From positions 124,451,898 to 124,515,897 of the forward strand of contig NC_050105.1 of the NCBI RefSeq assembly GCF_902167145.1: DNA of 64,000 nucleotides, read 5' to 3'. The stretch's first letter is position 1, and each line of letters starts with the position of its first letter. The stretch comes from Zea mays. Taxonomy: Eukaryota; Streptophyta; Magnoliopsida; Poales; Poaceae. Positions 57,631 to 64,000 of this stretch are shown here, piece after piece. Both the position numbers and the translations under genes were made by a program. The notes beneath the pieces are model-generated. The model saw only the letters and a program-made list of their open reading frames with translations. It had not been told where the DNA came from and did no database searches.

Positions 57631-57735
57631 CTTTAACCACATGCTTTAATAGATCTAGGAGCTGCACACGACTAACGTACTACACCACCTCAAATCTATA
57701 CAAAACGAAAAGTGAATCGAAAAAGAGATGATTAA

Positions 57736-57860
57736 GGCCGTGTTCGGTTTTCAGGGATTGAAGCTCCGGAATGATTCCTAGCCGGATTACTTCTATAATT
57801 TATATAAATTTTGATGAGCTAGAACGAATTCCAGTTTATTCCTGACAAGCGAACGGGCCC
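57736..57860. mobile_element. Tourist-like MITE
   Basis: About 125 bp with ends GGCCGTGTTCGG and GCGAACGGGCCC, flanked by TAA on both sides (57733-57735, 57861-57863), as expected for a PIF/Harbinger MITE. Confidence 0.6.
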
Positions 57861-58234
57861 TAAACGAGTATCATGAGACTGACAACCATAAATTATTAGT
57901 GGATCTGATACCTCAGATCATCAACTTATCATCTGCCTAAACTATGAGCAGATCTCGGATCTCTAGGGAAAAAAGAAAGAAACACCGGATGCCAGCAGCC
58001 CAGCATAGTAGTGGAGAGATCTAACTTGTCATCTTCCTACACACATCTGCGGCTACTCGTCCTAGCTGTGCCAGGCAGCCAGCCGTGTTGACGATAATGG
58101 ATAGAACTGCGTGCTCTGTTCATTGGCCAGTAGTGCGATTGCAGCGAGGAAGACGATTGGGGCATATCCCTACGACTGCAAGGACAAGAAGGGGAACTCG
58201 AAGGCACTAGGTGGAGAGTAGGGCTGGAAAAATA

Positions 58235-58395
58235 GCTTGAGGCTCGTGAGCCGGCTCGGGCTCGAGCAGGCTCGGCTCGGCTCGTGAGCCTAAACGAGCC
58301 TGAGCCGAGCCTAATTTCATGGTTCGCTACACTACCGAGCCGAGCCGAGCCGGCTCGGTGAGGCTCGTGAGCCGGCTCGAGGCTCGGCCCAACCA
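58235..58395. repeat. Left subterminal GGCTCG array of the hAT element
   Basis: Many copies of GGCTCG and its complement CGAGCC within 160 bp, partly palindromic. The matching array is at 61862-61985. The position corresponds to the transposase-binding subterminal repeats of Ac-type elements; the binding role is inferred. Confidence 0.75.
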
Positions 58396-59093
58396 ACTTA
58401 CCAGAGGCCCAAGAAGAGCAAACCCTAGACATCCCGAGTCCAGGAGGAAGCCTACTTGGCTGAGTCGCTGCACTACTCGCTCGGTCGACGCCTGGTCGCC
58501 TGCAGTCCTGCTCCTGCACGCCGCCACAGTGGCGCCATTGGCCACCAGCACCCAGCGGTCCAATCCAGGCGTCCAGCAGCGCTCAGCCGCCCACCGCGGC
58601 AGCAGCCAGCAGCCACCAGCGGTCCTCCGCCGTTCTCCGGTCTGGACGTCCGGTCCTCCCTTCTCCCGTCCAGCAGCGCGCCAGTGCCCACCACGACACG
58701 TCTCTCGTCCAGCAGCGACCATCAGCGTGCCAGCGCCCACCGCAGCACCAGGAGGAGGCAGGAGCAGAGGGGCCTTGCCCAGGAGTCCAGGTCGCGCGGC
58801 CAGGAGGCAGGAAGTCAGGAACAGGTCTGCAGACTACAACCTACAGCCTACATGTTTGCTCTATTATGCCTGGTAGAAAGAGACAGCAAAATTGCAAAAT
58901 ATGCCTCGTAGATGTGTAAATGCTTATACTACATCTTGATATTCTGCTTATCAGTCAAAATTCAAACTCAAGCATCATGACTCATGAGGGATTTATTTTT
59001 ACTGATTGTAGCCTGCAGATTTGTAAGTGATGGAGTCAGCTGTAGAAGGGAAGGGGACTGACAGAAAGTAATTCATTTGACAAGAGGGATGAC

Positions 59094-61275
59094 ATGTCTG
59101 AAGATGAACTGACAGTGCTAGGTGGAAAAATTGGTTATGTGGACAATGTCACAACTGATGAATCTGATGATAGCAAAAGTAAAAAGGAGGGGCCAAAAGA
59201 AGGCGCAAGAAGGTGAAGACTGCTGAAATGGGCAAAAGGGGAAAATCTAAAGTTTGGGATGTCTTTACTAAGGTGAATGTGTCAGATCCATCTGAGAAGG
59301 GGAAGATGATACCAAAGGCAAAATGCAACTATTGTAAGAAGCTATATTCTTACATACAAGGATCAACAACATCTCATTTGTCAAGGCACATGAAAATTTG
59401 TGATGGGTATTTGAAGCATGTGGCACAGAAGTTGGATCAATCTCTTCTAAACTTTGCTCCATCAACGACAGGTGAATCTGGATCTAGCCTCCCTCCTATC
59501 ACTTCTTCTAAAGATTATAATCATGAGAAAGTTAAAAAATTAATTGCTAAGATGATAATAGTTCATGAGTATCCATTTAGGATGGTCGAGCATACTTGGT
59601 TTAACATTGTCTTGAGATGTTTGAATCCTTCATATGAGTTCATTGGTAGGAAGACCATAAGAGTTGAATGTTTAAAGGTGTATGAGTCTGAAAAAGATTC
59701 TCTGGCAAAGGTCCTTAAAGGTGTGGAGTACATTTCCCTAACCACTGATTTGTGGACATCAAATCAAACTTTATCATATATGTGTTTGGTTGCACACTAC
59801 ATAGATAGTGATTGGAAAATGCAGTGTCGAGTGCTAAATTTTTTTGAGTTAGACCCCCTCACAAAGGCCCTGTCATAGGACAAGCAGTATATGAATGTGT
59901 TGCTGCATGGAAAATAGAGGATAAAATTATTTCTATCACTCTAGATAATGCCGCAAACAATGATGGTGCTATTCGAGGTTTGAGGGCCAGATTTTCTGCT
60001 AGACAAGGAACTGCTTTTATTGCAAAATATTTCCATGTCAGATGTTGTGCACACATAATTAATTTGGTTGTTAAGGACGGAACTGCAGTATTGGAATCTT
60101 TAATAAGCAATCTAAGATCTACTATGAAGTACATTAAGAAATCTCCTTCTCGCCAGCATAAGTTTGTTGAGATTTGTAGATCTCTAGCTTTGAAAATAGA
60201 AGAAGGGTTGAGTCTTGATGTTTCAACTAGATGGAGTTCAACATACAAGATGTTGCATACTAGTGTAGCTTATAAAGAAGCCATTCAAACATATGCTGAT
60301 GCAGATTTGAACTATAAATGGGAACCTACAACCGAAGAGTGGGATTTGTTTGTTATAATTGAACCAAATCTTGCATCTTTAGCTAAAGTTACCACTGCAC
60401 TGTCTGCTTCTTCATATCCCACTGCGAATTTATTCTATCCTCACATTGTTGACATCAAAATCGCATTGAGGGCAGCAATGGTTTCCAATAATTTGAATTT
60501 GAGGAAAATGGGTAATGCAATGATAGAGAAGTTTAACAAGTATTGGGAAGAAAAGAATAATGTTATGGTGATTGCTACTATTCTTGATCCAAGGTATAAG
60601 ATGAGATTTATTGAGTGGTGCTTCGAGAAGCTATTTGATGGAGACCTAGTTGTGTTTGAGTTAGATGATGTTCGCTGCGAGTTAGAAAAGTTATATGAGG
60701 ATTTTGAGGTGCATCATAGAGAGACAAAAGATGCTCAAAACAGATCTAATGCTTCCTCATCTTTGAGTATTGAAAGATCATGTAGTTTGCCATCTGCTTC
60801 ATGTGAATTTCAGTCATTCTTGTCTTCAACTCAATCTAACCCATCAAAGAGCGAGTTGCTAATCTATTTAGAGGAGACTAATGTGAGTCTGAGTAACAAG
60901 GAGTTTGATTCGTTGAATTGGTGGAAGGTTAATTCACATAGATTTCCAGTGGTGTCCAGAATGGCAAAAAAGTTCCTAACTATACCGGCAATATCTGTGT
61001 ATTCGGAGTCTACTTTTAGCACAGGGGGTAGAACTCTAGATGATTACCGTAGTTCTCTAAGCCCTTCTATGGTGGAGGCATTGATATGCTCCTCTAGCTG
61101 GATTCGAGGTGCACATGATGGAAGCATGCCTTATGTGGTGAGGTCTTTTATTATTTCTTATACTTGTCCTTTTCATGTAACACTTTAATTGAACTTTGTA
61201 TTTTATCAGGAACAAGATGGTGAGGATGATGTCAAGAATGTTTGGTTTCCAAAAAGTTTGGTGGAAAGCAACTAG
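59094..61275 (+). pseudogene. hAT transposase with one or two frameshifts
   Basis: The main frame opens by 59213 and includes ATG 59228 (MGKRGKSKVWDVFTKV). A BED-type zinc finger follows (CNYCKK ... HLSRHMKIC), then the first catalytic region (LTTDLWTS). A one-base loss in a C-run near 59850 stops the frame at 59876-59878. The next frame carries the second catalytic region (ISITLDNAANND), CCAHIINLVVKDG, LDVSTRWSSTY and the hAT C-terminal dimerisation domain (WWKVNSHRFPVVSRMAKKFL, then SVYSESTFSTGGR). A 72-bp GT-AG intron (61138-61209) probably joins a last exon ending FPKSLVESN, stop at 61275. An upstream ATG at 59094 opens an acidic segment that would need another 1-base shift near 59190 to join. 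Otherwise the gene looks complete. Confidence 0.82.
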
Positions 61276-61861
61276 TAAGAGATCATGCGCTATGAATAAA
61301 TAGTTTAAGCATGTGATACTTTATCTATGATTGGACTTGCAAAGATGAAACTGAAATAAGCCCTCAAATCTTAGCATTTTTTCTTGTGTTGTGTTTGGCT
61401 GTTTGCTGTAGGTACTGTCGTGATGTCATCTGTCGACATGACAGTCACTCGCTGCTTGGAGTTGGAGCCTTGGATGGCTATCACATGGTGCTCTGGAGTC
61501 TAGTCACTGGTCAGGAGAGGACTTAGGACTCAGGACAATGGACTGGACTACTCACTACTGGACTTAGTCTCTTACTCTATTAGATGCTGGCTGAGTGGTT
61601 GTGTACTTGTGTTGTGGTCTGTGGTCTTTTGCATCAATGACACTGACATCATTTGTATTTTGCATAATACTTTTGTGCGTATGGCACTGCTATAGTGTTG
61701 TTGTGGACTTGTGGTCTTGTGGACATGTGGTCTCTTTTACTCTTTTGAATGTGAGGCAATGATACATATTGTGCTTCAAATTTTAGCTAATGACTGTAAA
61801 TTGCTGTTTTACTCTTTTACTCTTTTAGCTAATGACTATAAATTTTAGCTAATGACTGTAC

Positions 61862-61985
61862 AGGCTCGCGAGCCTAAATCGAGCCGAGCCTCGTTACCGT
61901 GCTCGTGAAGTGACCGAGCCGAGCCTGGCTCGGCTCGCTATTACACCGAGCCTGACCGAGCCGAGCCTGGCTCGGCTCGGCTTGT
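61862..61985. repeat. Right subterminal GGCTCG array of the hAT element
   Basis: Dense CGAGCC/GGCTCG copies next to the right terminal repeat, mirroring 58235-58395. Confidence 0.75.
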
Positions 61986-61996
61986 TTCCAGCCCTA

Positions 61997-63062
61997 GTGG
62001 AGAGGTAGGGCTAGGGCGAATTTTGCCACGAATGCAGCCTTCATACAAGGAAGATCCCTAGTTCGTGTCATGGGCTACATGATGGGCCAAATACCAGAGG
62101 TTGGGGGCAAGCCCCTGCACACCCCTGGCTCCGCCCCTGTCAAACTTCTTAGTGGTGAATCTTGTCAACCATAGTACATCAATTTTCAACATGTACCTAT
62201 TATGCAAAATGTGATGATCGACAGTGCATATGAAGTCAAAAGTCGCTATAATTTTTACAGATATTAGTTAACTTATTGGTGCACATCTCCGCCAACTTTT
62301 GTGATCATTGGACCTGTACATTCGAAGATATAGATTTTCTTTAGTGTGTATAGAATCTATCGGAAAAGTGACAAATATTGGCTTAATCAAGGGTCACTTC
62401 AAATTTGGAACTCTCGAGTTGGAAACATATTTACAAGATATTTACAGTCTTAATTTTGGTTTTGAATTGAGCTTGCAGATGACAATCAATGGGTACAAGG
62501 GCATTTGGTTGAATGATATATTTGGCATAAATGGTACTCCAAGTGAAGATCAAGACTAAACACTTAATGAAAATTGAAGATCAAATGGTAGAAAGAAAAT
62601 GTACTCAAATATGTAGTCAAGGTTTACATTTAAATTGAGTTCACGACACTCAGATCAATCAAACAAGTGGATTTTAATTAGAGACCTAAGTGGGATAACT
62701 AAGCACATGGCTTGGAAGGATAAATGGAATGGTGATCTAATGAACAATAGTGGTATCCAGTTGAAGCTATCAAAAGGATTGATCAAAAGCAAGCAATGCA
62801 CCCAAAGGCAAGCAAAACTGGAGAACCAACGTCTCCATAAGTAGTATCAATTCATAGTTCTCCTACATACAAGTGGTGTTAAAAGAACAAATGTAACCCA
62901 AGCACAACATTGAAATAATGCACTTGGTGGTAAGTAGTTTTCAACTTAATATGAGTGAAGAATGGATTTCTTATTAATAATTGGTCTTCACCAAGTACTT
63001 CAATTGAACTTCATATTGCCATTGAGGAGCTAAATTAGAATCTTGTTGACCATCCCTGGCCC
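61997..63062. other. Unassigned DNA right of the hAT element
   Basis: Only ORFs below 85 residues without recognisable motifs. A stretch near 62108-62142 with CCCCTGGCTCCGCCCCTG resembles a sequence common in plant repeats. Otherwise I see nothing assignable. Confidence 0.4.
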
Positions 63063-63440
63063 TTCTAAGACAAAGACATGTTATATAGCACTTCTTCATT
63101 CATGGCATATTTGACGACCACTTGGAAGGGAGTAGATAGAGTTGTCAGAGCCTTTCGAATCAGCTTCTGGGAGAGCTCTCGGTCCCTAAAGCCCTTGTAG
63201 AAGACTTAGACAGTTGTTTCCTCAAACATGCTCAAGACGTTGGCCTTAACATCGCACCAGTGCTTGATGTAGCCATGCAGAGTTTCATCCTCCTTTTGCA
63301 TGACTTGCTCAAGGTCATACTATGTTTTCTCCTACTCACATGACATGCCAAAGTTGTTTACAAACATGTGCTTCAGCTCTTCTCATGAATTGACAGAGTT
63401 GGTTGTGAGGCCAAACAACCACCTCCTGATGTTGGACCCT
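63063..63440 (-). pseudogene. Decayed gag fragment of another LTR retrotransposon
   Basis: The minus-strand frame reads RRWLFGLTTNSVNS, then QVMQKEDETLHGYIKHWCDV and SMFEETTV, with several in-frame stops. The arrangement of Trp/Leu, acidic 'ETL.GYI' and basic residues matches plant retrotransposon Gag (compare RAWLEHL and ESLRDYI in E1). It ends where the next LTR begins. Confidence 0.7.
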
Positions 63441-63442
63441 AG

Positions 63443-64000
63443 TGTCACACCCGGATTTTAGGGGAACCAAAACCCGGGCGTGAAGTAATCAACAAGTTGC
63501 TAGGACCAAGTCTTACACATATGATGACTCATGGTACAGAAACGAATGTCAGAACATTAATATATAACAGAGTTATGTACAAAATAGTTAAATAATTACA
63601 TCATATGAAGATAACGATCCAGCAACCGAAGTTGACTGGGAGACGACGGCCTAGACCTCTCACGATTTCATCGTAGCATCCTCCATGCGCCTCATCCTGT
63701 GGTACCTATTCTTGACTGGGGGGTGGATGTGAGTACAACAAGGGTGAGCTCACATACGTTCATCGCACAACAAGTTGTGGGGAATAATGTGCATGAACTC
63801 ACCAAAGGTTGGAGTTCATGTGAAGTGTAAGGCTTACCAAAGAGGATGGTTAAAGCTGAGCATTGCTTTTAAAGCTGGTCAAAATTTTATTAGCAGTTAC
63901 TAAGTATAAGTAGATACCAACCCAATTAAATAAGAGATCAAGATTAATAACAACACCCACAATGCAATGCAAATGATAAATTGAGTTTAATTCCATAAGT
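63443..64000 (-). mobile_element. LTR related to that of E5, cut by the window end
   Basis: Begins TGTCACACCCGGATTTTAGG. It shares long blocks with the E5 LTR, such as GTGAGCTCACATACGTTCAT and AAGCTGAGCATTGCTTTTAA, in the same order, but is clearly diverged. It inserted into or next to the gag fragment. By analogy its sense strand is minus. Confidence 0.75.

Larger units (their letters stand above)
58219..61996 (+). mobile_element. hAT transposon with intact ends
   Basis: 3778 bp. Terminal inverted repeats TAGGGCTGGAAA and TTTCCAGCCCTA, flanked by a perfect 8-bp TSD GTGGAGAG (58211-58218 and 61997-62004). It encodes a nearly intact hAT transposase on the plus strand. Both subterminal regions are packed with GGCTCG/CGAGCC motifs. 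Confidence 0.95.

Noticed and set aside
58319..58911. ORFs of 151-185 residues in the left part of the hAT element
   Set aside because: GC-rich leader with Ser/Pro/Arg-rich translations in several frames; the real transposase frame starts near 59200.

Overview
The window is plant nuclear DNA, almost certainly from maize (Zea mays) or a very close grass relative. It holds one ordinary host gene embedded in nested LTR retrotransposons, CACTA and hAT DNA transposons and small MITEs. The zeon/cinful-like element, the LTRs starting TGTAACACCC, the CACTA ends with CTTTGCCGAGTG repeats and the nesting depth are all typical of maize intergenic DNA. No bacterial, organellar or rRNA features were seen. 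Family names are from memory and tentative; boundaries come from LTR ends, target-site duplications (TSDs), primer sites and polypurine tracts read in the sequence.

Layout, left to right. (1) 1-13681: a plus-sense LTR (E0) split by a complete 13.2-kb Ty3/gypsy element of the Tat lineage (E1, 267-13489, minus sense, TSD CCCCT). E1 carries gag, protease, RT, a second archaeal-type RNase H and integrase, broken by several stops and one frameshift, plus a plus-strand antisense ORF. (2) 13682-20518: the only host-gene island. It has a large imperfect inverted repeat, a truncated Stowaway MITE and an intact gene (CDS 18001-19875) for a protein with eleven Cys/His repeats of the WRKY19-like zinc-finger/loricrin-related type. 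(3) 20519-24553: E2, a small non-autonomous Tat-type element with a gag remnant and a broken antisense ORF. (4) 24841-57630: a small CACTA element of about 1.4 kb, split by a 31.4-kb chromovirus E4 (25328-56716, TSD CAAAT). E4 itself contains E3 (32544-39939, zeon-like, non-autonomous) in its pol gene and E5 (44774-55095, TSD CAATT) in its right LTR. (5) 58219-61996: a hAT transposon with a perfect 8-bp TSD and a nearly intact transposase. (6) 61997-64000: unassigned DNA, a decayed gag fragment and the start of an LTR related to that of E5.

The most interesting system is an antisense gene found in all three Tat-lineage elements (E1, E2, E3). In each it lies between the polypurine tract and the gag/pol genes, is transcribed against them, has a TATA-like box about 145-165 bp before its ATG, and encodes the domain known in Pfam as Transposase_28 ('putative gypsy type transposon'). 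In E3 it is completely open: three exons, two short GT-AG introns, exactly 1000 codons including the stop, with nuclear-localisation-like clusters and a coiled-coil C-terminus. The gag gene of the same element is closed by two stops. Antisense extra ORFs have been reported for Tat elements; the intact spliced model and shared architecture deserve follow-up.

A second point is E5. Its two 3.35-kb LTRs differ, by eye, at only two bases and one G-run, so it inserted very recently. Yet it lacks gag and nearly all of protease, and its pol has several breaks, so it was probably mobilised in trans. LTR divergence by eye orders the insertions as E5 youngest, then E3 and E2, with E4 oldest, which agrees with the nesting.
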